Source: DATEJJ01 sp051986465
Lineage (GTDB): Bacteria; Actinomycetota; Actinomycetes; Mycobacteriales; Micromonosporaceae
Assembly (NCBI GenBank): GCA_051986465.1
Contig: JBPYFB010000510.1
Location: 1 to 7,739 of the forward strand
DNA: 7,739 nt
Reading direction: 5' to 3'
Position numbers and translations under genes: made by a program. Positions 1 to 5,968 of the stretch are shown here, in pieces; position 1 is the stretch's first letter; every line of letters starts with the position of its first letter. A model generated the notes under the pieces. That model saw only the letters and a program-made list of their open reading frames with translations, did no database searches and had not been told where the DNA came from.

Positions 1-355
1 CCGCGCCGTCGGCCAGGGCGAGGGTCACCGCCCACGCCAGACCGGCCAGGTAACTGGCGCCGAGCAGCACTCCCCAGCGCACCCGGGCGACCCATCCACC
101 GGAGCACGCGGCGAGCACGGCGGCCGCCACGAGTGGGGCGAGCAGGGTGTATCCGGAGAGCTGAAACCGGTACCGGCCAAGGAAAGGAGCCCCCGACGTG
201 CCGAGCCGCGCGCCACTGTGCACGGCCCACGCGGTCAATGCGAGTCCCACTGTCGCGAGCGCGAGCCACCACAGCAGATCCCGGCGTTCCCGCGCGGGTG
301 CCAACGTATTGACCGATGCCACTATCTCTCGGTCACTCGGCGGCGCGCTCCCCAC
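1..355 (-). CDS. Polytopic membrane protein, N-terminal part (runs off left edge)
   Basis: An open frame of 118 codons reads leftward from GTG at 355-353 and leaves the window without a stop. A TGA lies in frame three codons upstream, so the N-terminus must be here; GTG at 322-320 and TTG at 304-302 are later alternatives. After a polar head (about residues 1-30) come three hydrophobic stretches: one starting DLLWWLALATVGLAL, one containing YTLLAPLVAAAVLAA, and one containing WGVLLGASYLAGLAWAVTLAL. Charged or aromatic loops such as GRYRFQ separate them. No Shine-Dalgarno sequence precedes the GTG. A -10-like TACCCT (369-364) ends 8 nt before it, so a leaderless mRNA is possible. Polytopic glycosyltransferases of actinomycetes often begin like this, but no catalytic motif is inside the window and the function stays unknown. 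It diverges from the HTH gene at 493. Confidence 0.72.
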   Translation of the reverse strand, partial: MGSAPPSDREIVASVNTLAPARERRDLLWWLALATVGLALTAWAVHSGARLGTSGAPFLGRYRFQLSGYTLLAPLVAAAVLAACSGGWVARVRWGVLLGASYLAGLAWAVTLALADGA

Positions 356-436
356 GGCCCATCAGGGTATCGGGTGGGTGACATCGGCATGCGTGTCGGT
401 TGGCGTCAAGATGATATCTAGCGCATGATCGACGAA

Positions 437-460
437 GGCGGTCTAATAGGTGGGACCGCC
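437..460. promoter_or_regulatory. 7-bp perfect inverted repeat upstream of the HTH gene (candidate operator or leader hairpin)
   Basis: GGCGGTC (437-443) and GACCGCC (454-460) are exact inverse complements around the 10-nt centre TAATAGGTGG. The repeat lies in the 137-bp spacer between the divergent membrane-protein and HTH genes, ending 32 bp before the ATG of the latter. The A/T-rich centre could overlap a -10 element (TAATAG), but no convincing -35 lies at the right distance. It could be an operator, perhaps for the HTH protein itself, or a hairpin in the 5' leader. There is no T-run, so a terminator is unlikely. Confidence 0.4.
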
Positions 461-481
461 AACTCCGCTCAATAGGGACGT

Positions 482-486
482 GAGGA
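482..486 (+). promoter_or_regulatory. Ribosome binding site of the HTH gene
   Basis: GAGGA is followed by a 6-nt spacer and ATG at 493. This is a good Shine-Dalgarno match and fixes the start. Confidence 0.8.
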
Positions 487-492
487 ATCAAC

Positions 493-720
493 ATGGCAGC
501 CACCGGCACCACCACCAGTACCGAAAAAGGTCGCCGGATCGTCGGGGCCGAGCGGCAGACGCTCGCCAAGGACCTCGTGAAGCGGTACACCTCGGGGGAG
601 AGCATCCGTGCCCTCGCCTCCTCCACCGGCCGCTCATACGGTTTTGTGCACCGGGTGCTGACCGAGTCTGGAGTACAACTGCGCCAGCGCGGCGGGGCGC
701 GCAGGCGTAAGAAGGCGTGA
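493..720 (+). CDS. Small helix-turn-helix protein, conserved actinobacterial type
   Basis: This 75-aa protein has a polar N-terminus rich in Thr, Ser and Ala (1-12) and a helix with Lys/Arg at about 14-33 (GRRIVGAERQTLAKDLVKR). A helix-turn-helix follows at about 36-57 (SIRALASSTGRSYGFVHRVL), and the tail is very basic (RQRGGARRRKKA). The GRSYGFVHR recognition-helix pattern and the glycine/arginine tail match, from memory, a family of 70-80 aa single-domain HTH proteins widespread in actinomycetes. Such proteins are usually annotated only as 'helix-turn-helix domain-containing'. It has no ligand domain, so it probably acts as a small DNA-binding or nucleoid-type factor. The ATG has a good ribosome binding site. 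The crotonase gene starts 34 bp downstream on the same strand, suggesting one transcript. Targets are unknown; the inverted repeat at 437-460 is a candidate. Confidence 0.88.
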   Translation: MAATGTTTSTEKGRRIVGAERQTLAKDLVKRYTSGESIRALASSTGRSYGFVHRVLTESGVQLRQRGGARRRKKA

Positions 721-754
721 CCCGCCACCTCGGCGGATCGACGCCACCGCATCG

Positions 755-1522
755 GTGTCAGCCGTGACCCAGGCTGCGCCGAACGGTATTCGTCTGGATC
801 GAACCGGGCCGGTGGCGACGATTTCGTTGTGCCGGCCCGCTGTCCTCAATGCACAGACCCCGGCCATGTGGGGCCAGATGCGTGAGTACGGCAGGGAATT
901 GCCAGGCGATGTTCGGGTGGTTGTGGTGCGCGGCGAGGGGCGTGCCTTCTCCGCCGGGCTCGACCGTACGGTGGCGGCGGGCAGCCTCGCGGAGCTGGCC
1001 GCCCTGCCCATCGCCGACGCAGAGGCGCGTATCGCGAGCTACCAAGAGGCGTTCGCATGGCTGCGGCGGCCTGATTTGGTGACGATCGCGGCGGTGCAAG
1101 GACATGCGATCGGTGCCGGTTTTCAGCTCGCGCTCGCCTGTGACATCCGCGTCCTCGCAAATGATGCGGAATTGTCAATGGCCGAGATAACGCTGGGTCT
1201 GGTGCCCGATCTGACGGGTACTGACCGGCTTGTCTCGCTGGTCGGCTACGCCCGGGCTTTGGAGATCTGTCTGAGCGCCCGGCGCCTGGACGCGCCGGAG
1301 GCGCAGCGGCTGGGACTGGCCGCGGCGGTGGTGCCCGCCGCCGAGTTGGATCGCGCGGTCGAGGATCTGGCGGGCCGGGTGCTCGCCGCCAACCGCGACG
1401 CGGTCGTCGAGATCAAGGCCCTGCTCTCGGGCGCCCAGGGTCGTACCCCGGAACAGCAGTGGGCGGCGGAGCGGGCCGCCCAGGTGCGCCGTATCCGTGA
1501 CCTTTCCGGCCTCGGCGACTGA
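755..1522 (+). CDS. Enoyl-CoA hydratase/isomerase (crotonase) family protein
   Basis: The 255-aa protein has the full length of a crotonase fold. The CoA/oxyanion-hole regions are visible: GEGRAFSAGLD (60-70, A67 giving one backbone NH) and VQGHAIGAGFQLALACD (114-130, A121 giving the other). The segment SMAEITLGLVPDLTGTDRL (141-159) follows. In rat mitochondrial enoyl-CoA hydratase the catalytic glutamates are E144 and E164. The second is kept here (E144 of this protein, in SMAE) but the first is Q124. Gln at that place also occurs, as I recall, in mycobacterial EchA6, which binds acyl-CoA but is not a classic hydratase. Hydration of 2-enoyl-CoA is therefore doubtful; isomerase, hydrolase or binding roles are possible. 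The substrate is probably an acyl-CoA in the cytosol. Start: GTG at 755, or GTG at 764; neither has a strong Shine-Dalgarno sequence, fitting coupling to the HTH gene 34 bp upstream. Confidence 0.9.
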   Translation: MSAVTQAAPNGIRLDRTGPVATISLCRPAVLNAQTPAMWGQMREYGRELPGDVRVVVVRGEGRAFSAGLDRTVAAGSLAELAALPIADAEARIASYQEAFAWLRRPDLVTIAAVQGHAIGAGFQLALACDIRVLANDAELSMAEITLGLVPDLTGTDRLVSLVGYARALEICLSARRLDAPEAQRLGLAAAVVPAAELDRAVEDLAGRVLAANRDAVVEIKALLSGAQGRTPEQQWAAERAAQVRRIRDLSGLGD

Positions 1523-1548
1523 TTTTCGCCCGTTGACCCACCTCGTCG

Positions 1549-1562
1549 TGGCGCGCGCGCCA
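1549..1562. repeat. 14-bp perfect palindrome with alternating GC core
   Basis: TGGCGCGCGCGCCA is its own inverse complement and lies in the 138-bp gap between the crotonase and ABC transporter genes. It could be a protein-binding site for the transporter promoter, a short hairpin, or chance in GC-rich DNA. I see no convincing promoter hexamer pair around it. Confidence 0.4.
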
Positions 1563-1648
1563 GCCGCTTGGTGGCCGTAAGGGGCTCTCCGGGAACACGG
1601 AGGTTACCGCGAGGAGTTGTCGGAGGGGTGGGGCACACTTGTCTGCGC

Positions 1649-1657
1649 AGGAGGTGA
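1649..1657 (+). promoter_or_regulatory. Strong Shine-Dalgarno that fixes the GTG start of the ABC transporter
   Basis: AGGAGGTGA is a near-complete complement of the 3' end of 16S rRNA. GGAGG (1650-1654) is followed by 6 nt and then GTG at 1661. This selects the GTG over the internal ATGs at residues 5, 12 and 16. Confidence 0.88.
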
Positions 1658-1660
1658 GAC

Positions 1661-3616
1661 GTGGGGCACCCGATGGCTGGCGGTGGCTGGTCGATGCTGC
1701 GCGCCATGCGACGCGAGGATGAGGTCCGCAACCGCAAGATCGGTAGAAAGACGGCACTGAGGGTCCTCGCGTTCGCCCGACCATACCGGCGCGACATCAC
1801 GGTGTTCCTGATCGCCGTCGTCCTCGACGCCATCATCGGGGTGGCCACCCCGGTCCTCGCCGGCAGCGTGGTCAACACGATCACGCGGGGCGGCCCGTCC
1901 GCCGCGACGACCGTGGTGCGCCTCGCCGTCTTCATCGCGAGCCTCGCCGTCGCCGACTCGCTGCTGTCGCTGGTCAACCGCTGGTACTCGGCGCGGATCG
2001 GCGAGGGCATCATCCTGGACCTGCGCACCAGGGTCTACGACCACGTCCAGCGGATGCCGCTGCAGTTCTTCACGCGCACCCAGACCGGCGCGCTGGTCAG
2101 CCGCCTCAACAACGACGTGCTCGGCGCGCAGCAGGCATTCACCTCGACACTGTCCGGCGTGGTCAGCAATGTCATCCAGCTCGTGCTCACCGCGGGCGTG
2201 ATGTTCACGCTGTCCTGGCAGGTGACCGCGCTGTCCCTGATCCTGCTGCCGGTGTTCATCCTGCCCGCGCGCCGCATCGGCCGGCGGCTGGCCGAGATCA
2301 CCCGCGAGTCGTACCAGCTCGACGCGCAGATGAACGCGACCATGACCGAGCGGTTCGGGGTGGCCGGCGCGCTGCTCGTCAAGCTGTTCGGGCGCCCCGA
2401 CGCGGAGGCCGCCCGGTTCGGCGACCGGGCGAAGCGGGTCCGCGACATCGGCATCCAGCAGGCCATGTACAGCCGCACGTTCTTCGTCGCGATGCTGCTC
2501 GTCGCGGCGCTCGCGCAGGCCCTCACGTACGGCCTGGGCGGCTGGCTCGCGGTCAACGGGCGGATCTCCGCCGGTACCGTGGTCACGCTGGCGCTCCTGC
2601 TGACCCGGCTCTACGGGCCGCTCACCTCGCTGTCCAATGTCCGCGTCGACGTGATGAGCGCGCTGGTCTCGTTCGAGCGCGTCTTCGAGGTGCTCGACCT
2701 CGCGCCCGCCATCGACGAGCGCCCCGACGCGCATCCGCTGCGGCCGCACGCCGCCCGCGTCGAGTTCCGTGACGTGCGGTTCCGGTACCCGAGTGCGGCC
2801 GAGGTATCGCTCGCCTCACTGGAGGACGTCGCCGCGCTCGATCGTACGGTGACCGACCCGGTACTCAAGGGCGTCTCGTTCACGGTCGAGCCGGGTCAGA
2901 TGGTCGCGCTCGTCGGACCCTCCGGGGCGGGCAAGTCGACGACCGCGATGCTCGTACCGAGGGTCTACGACGTGACCGACGGCGCGGTGCTCGTCGGTGG
3001 CGTGGACGTACGCGACGCGACGCTGGACTCGCTGCGCGACACGATCGGCGTGGTGACCCAGGACGCGCACCTGTTCCACGAGACGATCGCGGAGAACCTG
3101 CGCTATGCCCGGCCGGACGCGACCGATGAGGACCTGTGGGCCGCGCTCGACGGGGCGCAGGTCGGCGAGCTGGTGCGGTCGCTGCCCGACGGATTGTCCA
3201 CAGTGGTCGGTGAACGGGGCTACCGGTTCTCCGGCGGCGAGAAGCAGCGCATCGCGATCGCCCGGCTGCTGCTCAAGGCGCCGTCCATCGTGATCCTCGA
3301 CGAGGCGACCGCGCACCTCGACTCGGAGTCGGAGGCGGCGGTGCAGCGTGCTCTCTCGGTCGCGCTGACCGGGCGCACCGCGCTGGTCATCGCACACCGG
3401 CTCTCGACTGTGCGCGACGCCGACCAGATCCTCGTGATCGACGACGGGCGGCTCGTGGAGCAGGGCACCCACGACGAGCTCGTCGCGGCCGGCGGGCTGT
3501 ACGCGGAGCTGTACCACACGCAGTTCGCGGTCGCCGACTCGCCCACGCCGTACGTGGACGCGGTCGGCCCCGAGCCGGTCCTGCTGGTACCGCCGCGCGA
3601 GGACTTCGTCGACTAG
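1661..3616 (+). CDS. ABC transporter, type I exporter half-transporter (fused TMD-NBD)
   Basis: The 651-aa protein joins a six-helix membrane domain (about residues 45-325, with ARPYRRD just before TM1) to an ATPase domain (about 366-622), the layout of MsbA/LmrA-type exporters. ATPase motifs in order: A-loop Y376, Walker A GPSGAGKST (419-427, K425), Q-loop Q467, signature FSGGE (523-527), Walker B IVILDE (543-548, catalytic E548), D-loop AHLD, and H-loop H579. All catalytic residues are present, so it should hydrolyse ATP, as a homodimer or with a partner not seen here. About 22 residues (378-399, SAAEVSLASLEDV...) are inserted between the A-loop and VLKGVSF. The substrate cannot be read from sequence; lipid or drug export is typical. 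It is transcribed after the crotonase gene across 138 bp, and its TAG stop is shared in one CTAG with the convergent TetR gene. Confidence 0.95.
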   Translation: MGHPMAGGGWSMLRAMRREDEVRNRKIGRKTALRVLAFARPYRRDITVFLIAVVLDAIIGVATPVLAGSVVNTITRGGPSAATTVVRLAVFIASLAVADSLLSLVNRWYSARIGEGIILDLRTRVYDHVQRMPLQFFTRTQTGALVSRLNNDVLGAQQAFTSTLSGVVSNVIQLVLTAGVMFTLSWQVTALSLILLPVFILPARRIGRRLAEITRESYQLDAQMNATMTERFGVAGALLVKLFGRPDAEAARFGDRAKRVRDIGIQQAMYSRTFFVAMLLVAALAQALTYGLGGWLAVNGRISAGTVVTLALLLTRLYGPLTSLSNVRVDVMSALVSFERVFEVLDLAPAIDERPDAHPLRPHAARVEFRDVRFRYPSAAEVSLASLEDVAALDRTVTDPVLKGVSFTVEPGQMVALVGPSGAGKSTTAMLVPRVYDVTDGAVLVGGVDVRDATLDSLRDTIGVVTQDAHLFHETIAENLRYARPDATDEDLWAALDGAQVGELVRSLPDGLSTVVGERGYRFSGGEKQRIAIARLLLKAPSIVILDEATAHLDSESEAAVQRALSVALTGRTALVIAHRLSTVRDADQILVIDDGRLVEQGTHDELVAAGGLYAELYHTQFAVADSPTPYVDAVGPEPVLLVPPREDFVD

Positions 3617-4191
3617 CGGGCCGGGCGGCGTACGGCGGCCTCGACGAGGTCGAGTACCGGCCCGAAGTGGTCGGCCGGCCGGCCGGTCGCCAGGTGCAGG
3701 ACGAGACCGTCGTAGGCGAGCTCGACGAACCGGGCGAGGGTGTCAACGGGTACGTCCTCCCGCAGCACCCCGGCTTCCCGCTGCCGGCGCAGCCGCTCCA
3801 GGGTGGCCGTACTGATCGCCTCGGACCGGGCCGCCCAGCGCTTCGCGAACTCCGGGTCGGTACGCAACCGTCGGGACACCTCCAGCTGGGTGCCGAGCCA
3901 GCCGGGTACGTCGTCCACGTCGGCGCGCTCGACGAGGTCCCGCATCACCTGGACCAGCCCGTGCTCGGCCACGGTGGCGACCATGGCGGCGGCGTCGTCC
4001 TCGGCCACGGCGAGAAAGAGCGAGTCCTTGTCGCGGAAATGGTGGAAGATGGCGCCACGGGACAGGCCGGTCGCCTCCTCCAGCCGGCGGACCGTGGCGC
4101 CCTCGTAGCCGAAGCGCGCGAAGCACGAGCGGGCGCCGGAGAGGATCTGCCGGCGCCGCGCGTCGAGCTGGTCCTGGCTTACCCGGGGCAC
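3613..4191 (-). CDS. TetR-family transcriptional regulator, AcnR-like
   Basis: The 192-aa protein has an N-terminal TetR DNA-binding domain (about 11-58): RRRQILSGARSCFARFGYE, then ATVRRLEEATGLSRGAIFHHF with the HTH, and RDKDSLF. A helical ligand/dimer domain follows (about 60-190). The segments GLVQVMRDL (78-86), LRTDPEF (109-115) and VLDLVEAAVRR resemble, from memory, the aconitase repressor AcnR of Corynebacterium glutamicum and its mycobacterial homologue beside acn. No aconitase gene lies in this window, so I call it AcnR-like without a gene name. The start is GTG at 4191, because the protein then begins MPRVSQDQLDARRRQI as in the family. The frame stays open upstream to 4602, but that part is antisense to no homology and overlaps the thioesterase. 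No Shine-Dalgarno sequence is present, and leaderless translation is plausible. A 22-bp palindrome 33 bp before the start suggests autorepression. Confidence 0.92.
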   Translation of the reverse strand: MPRVSQDQLDARRRQILSGARSCFARFGYEGATVRRLEEATGLSRGAIFHHFRDKDSLFLAVAEDDAAAMVATVAEHGLVQVMRDLVERADVDDVPGWLGTQLEVSRRLRTDPEFAKRWAARSEAISTATLERLRRQREAGVLREDVPVDTLARFVELAYDGLVLHLATGRPADHFGPVLDLVEAAVRRPAR

Positions 4192-4198
4192 GGATTCG

Positions 4199-4227
4199 AT
4201 CGTGTCAGGCGGAAGCCAGGCCCGCAA
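4199..4227 (-). promoter_or_regulatory. Candidate leaderless promoter of the TetR gene
   Basis: Reading on the minus strand, TTGCGG (4227-4222) and CACGAT (4204-4199) are separated by 17 nt. Seven nt later comes the GTG start at 4191, about where transcription would begin. Each hexamer matches consensus at only three positions, but the -10 keeps the key A2 and T6. The -35 overlaps the edge of the palindrome at 4224-4245, so a bound repressor would block it. The lack of a Shine-Dalgarno sequence fits a leaderless mRNA. Confidence 0.3.
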
Positions 4228-4245
4228 TCCGTACGTACGGATTGC
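4224..4245. promoter_or_regulatory. 22-bp perfect palindrome, probable TetR operator
   Basis: The half-site GCAATCCGTAC (4224-4234) is followed at once by its exact inverse complement GTACGGATTGC (4235-4245), with no spacer. It fills the centre of the 53-bp gap between the thioesterase stop (TAG at 4247-4245) and the TetR start at 4191. Operators of TetR proteins are typically palindromes of 15-25 bp beside their own gene, so autoregulation is the simplest reading. As a transcript hairpin it lacks a loop and a following U-run, which argues against a terminator. Confidence 0.75.
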
Positions 4246-5045
4246 TAGGCGCCCGGCTCGCGCGGGCCGACCAGCAGGGCCTGGGCGCCGGTACCGAACG
4301 GGCCGCGCTCGTCCGCCAGCGACGTCACGGCCAGCCCCACGCCCCCGGTGTCCAGGGCGGTACGCGCGTCCAGGTACACCCATTCGCCGGCGGGCTGTCG
4401 GTACACGTGCACCGTCAGCTCGGTGTTGATGAACCACCAGCCGTCGAAGTCGAGCAGGTTCGACAGGCCGTTGCCCGAGTCGGCGACCGCGACCGCGCGC
4501 TGCAGGCCGGAGGGCGCCTCGCCGGCGACGACCGGTACCCGCAGCCGGGACCAGACCTGCGCCGGCCCGGGCCGGTCGATGTGCCCGGTGACGAAGCGCC
4601 ACTCCACCGAGCTCACGTACCCCTGCCTCAGCACGTCTGTGTGGATCTCGCTGGTCCCGTCGGGCAGCGCGGGTACCGGCACGGCTGCGCCGGTACCGTT
4701 GGGCAGCGCGAGCTCGGTGGTTCGCATGCGCCAGGCCCGGACCCGCACCGCCGTCCGGCCGTCGCTCGACAGGGACGCCTCGACGAGCTCCACCGCCCGG
4801 CCGGGGCGGGACACCTCCGCCACCACCCGCACCGGACGCACGGGGACCGGCCCGAGGATCTCGAAGGTCAACCGCGCGATCTGGCTGGGGCCGTCGATCG
4901 ACGAGGGCAGCCGCTCGACCGCCCTGGTCAGCAGCGCCGCCGGTGGCCCGCCGTGCTGTGCGTCCACGGTCCAGGGGCCCACGGTCAGCTCGGTCGACTC
5001 GAAGAGGGCCGGATCGCCGGTACCGACGAAAAAGGCGCGCGACAT
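4245..5045 (-). CDS. Acyl-CoA thioesterase family protein, double-hotdog (TesB-like)
   Basis: The 266-aa protein looks like two tandem hotdog domains. The N-terminal one (about 10-110) carries QHGGPPAALLTRAVE (30-44) and ARLTFEILGPVPV (57-69). The C-terminal one (about 140-260) carries DSGNGLSNLLDFDGWWF, NTELTVHVYR, GEWVYLDARTAL and DERGPFGTGAQALLV. By analogy with E. coli TesB (Asp/Thr/Gln), D189, T229 and Q255 are plausible catalytic residues; this alignment is by eye. Expected activity is hydrolysis of a medium or long acyl-CoA thioester in the cytosol, substrate unknown. The ATG at 5045-5043 has only a weak ribosome binding site. The TetR gene follows after 53 bp on the same strand, and the HAD gene diverges 136 bp away. 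The gene is unusually rich in GGTACC (five copies). Confidence 0.9.
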   Translation of the reverse strand: MSRAFFVGTGDPALFESTELTVGPWTVDAQHGGPPAALLTRAVERLPSSIDGPSQIARLTFEILGPVPVRPVRVVAEVSRPGRAVELVEASLSSDGRTAVRVRAWRMRTTELALPNGTGAAVPVPALPDGTSEIHTDVLRQGYVSSVEWRFVTGHIDRPGPAQVWSRLRVPVVAGEAPSGLQRAVAVADSGNGLSNLLDFDGWWFINTELTVHVYRQPAGEWVYLDARTALDTGGVGLAVTSLADERGPFGTGAQALLVGPREPGA

Positions 5046-5169
5046 GGCGCCATTCTGCGCCGCCCAGCCGGCCGCCTGCCGGTATCCTCGCAGGTCATCT
5101 GCCCCAGTTGTACTGATCGGTCAGGTAGTTTTACGCTTGGGCGCTAGTAGATCCAAGGCTTCGTCACGT

Positions 5170-5173
5170 AGGG
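5170..5173 (+). promoter_or_regulatory. Ribosome binding site of the HAD gene
   Basis: AGGG lies 8 nt before GTG at 5182, favouring that start over the in-frame GTG at 5173, which has no room for one. A weak promoter could lie at TTGTAC (5108-5113) and TACGCT (5132-5137), 18 nt apart. Confidence 0.5.
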
Positions 5174-5181
5174 TGCCGGGC

Positions 5182-5829
5182 GTGCCGCTGTTGCTCCTTG
5201 ATCTTGACAACACCCTGCTCGACCGGGCACGGGCGTTCCGGGAGTGTGGCAGTGACCTGCTGCGCCAGGTCGGCGCGCCGCCCGGCGACATCGACTGGCT
5301 CGTCTCGGTCGACGCGGACGGGCTCACGTCGCGGTGGGACCTCGCTGAGGCGGTACGCGACCGCTACCTGCTGCGCGTCTCCGTGCTCGACCTGGTGGAG
5401 GACCTCCGTGCGGGACTGGTCGCCTACGTCCAGCTGGATCCCCTGGTCGGTGCCGCACTGAAGATCGCCGGTGGGGCTGGCTGGGTGCCGGTCGTCGTGA
5501 GCAACGGCGAGACGCGGCAGCAAGAGGAGATGATCCGCAAGACCGGCCTCGACCGGTATGTCGCCGATTGGGTGATATCCGAGGAGGTGGGAGTGAGCAA
5601 ACCCAACCCCCGCATCTTCTCGATCGCCGCCCAGCGGGCCCGGATGCGCCTGCATGGCGCCTGGGTCATCGGCGACGGTCCGGAGACGGATATCGGCGGC
5701 GCCGCGGAGGTGGGGCTGCGCAGCGTCTGGCTGCACCGGGGCAGGTCCTGGAGCGACCGGCGCTACGGGCCGACCTGCATGGCCGACGGCGTGCTGCCCG
5801 CGATCGCGACGGTGTTGGACTTCCGTTAG
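5182..5829 (+). CDS. HAD-family hydrolase (phosphatase, subfamily IA type)
   Basis: This 215-aa protein has all four HAD motifs. Motif I is LLLDLDNTLLD (4-14), with nucleophile D7 and acid/base D9. Motif II is VVVSNGE (S107), motif III is GVSKPNP (K140), and motif IV is VIGDGPETDIGGA (D165, D170). The helical stretch at about 15-90 between motifs I and II is the C1 cap expected of subfamily I enzymes such as phosphoglycolate phosphatase or YjjG-like nucleotidases. It should be a Mg2+-dependent cytosolic phosphatase; the substrate cannot be told. The start is GTG at 5182, just before motif I. The open frame continues upstream to 4348, but that part is antisense to the thioesterase and has no HAD similarity. 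It diverges from the thioesterase and lies 213 bp before the RIO kinase. Confidence 0.92.
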   Translation: MPLLLLDLDNTLLDRARAFRECGSDLLRQVGAPPGDIDWLVSVDADGLTSRWDLAEAVRDRYLLRVSVLDLVEDLRAGLVAYVQLDPLVGAALKIAGGAGWVPVVVSNGETRQQEEMIRKTGLDRYVADWVISEEVGVSKPNPRIFSIAAQRARMRLHGAWVIGDGPETDIGGAAEVGLRSVWLHRGRSWSDRRYGPTCMADGVLPAIATVLDFR

Positions 5830-5842
5830 TTTTTCCGGAACT

Positions 5843-5887
5843 CGAACTGGCGTTTTTTTGGCGGCCGGTAAATCGGTTGCCAGTTTG
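5843..5887 (+). other. Inverted repeat enclosing a T7 run, downstream of the HAD gene
   Basis: CGAACTGGC (5843-5851) can pair with GCCAGTTTG (5879-5887) through one G-U pair, enclosing a 27-nt loop that contains seven T in a row (5853-5859). A T5 run also follows the HAD stop (5830-5834). It may mark the end of the HAD transcript or a structured leader of the RIO kinase, but the T-run lies in the loop rather than after the stem, so it is not a canonical intrinsic terminator. The rest of the 213-bp gap (5830-6042) holds a GGGAGG sequence and a short ORF. Confidence 0.35.
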
Positions 5888-5968
5888 CCGGGCGCCAGGC
5901 ATGCTCGGGCACCAAACCGCCGGAGGCCGGGAATTCTCGGGTGCCATCGGCAGAGCGGAAGGGAGGCG

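Noticed and set aside
722..736. CCGCC/GGCGG hairpin just after the HTH stop
   Set aside because: Only 5 bp, with no U-run; expected often by chance in such DNA, and it would separate what looks like one transcript.
1533..1538. TTGACC as a -35 for the ABC transporter
   Set aside because: The -10 position falls in pure GC sequence (1555-1561).
1604..2749. Minus-strand open frame of 381 codons inside the ABC transporter gene
   Set aside because: It is antisense to the membrane domain, with a low-complexity Arg/Glu/His/Gly composition and no motif.
4192..4602. N-terminal extension of the TetR frame
   Set aside because: It overlaps the thioesterase in another frame, contains the palindrome, and the family begins at about MPRVSQ.
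4242..5147. Plus-strand open frame of 301 codons opposite the thioesterase
   Set aside because: The minus-strand thioesterase has clear family motifs; this frame has none.
4348..5181. N-terminal extension of the HAD frame
   Set aside because: HAD motif I must lie near the N-terminus. The extension is antisense to the thioesterase and rich in Arg, Ser and Thr.
5860..5960. Riboswitch before the RIO kinase
   Set aside because: GC-rich paired segments exist, but I could not match any known conserved core (TPP, cobalamin, SAM, c-di-AMP).
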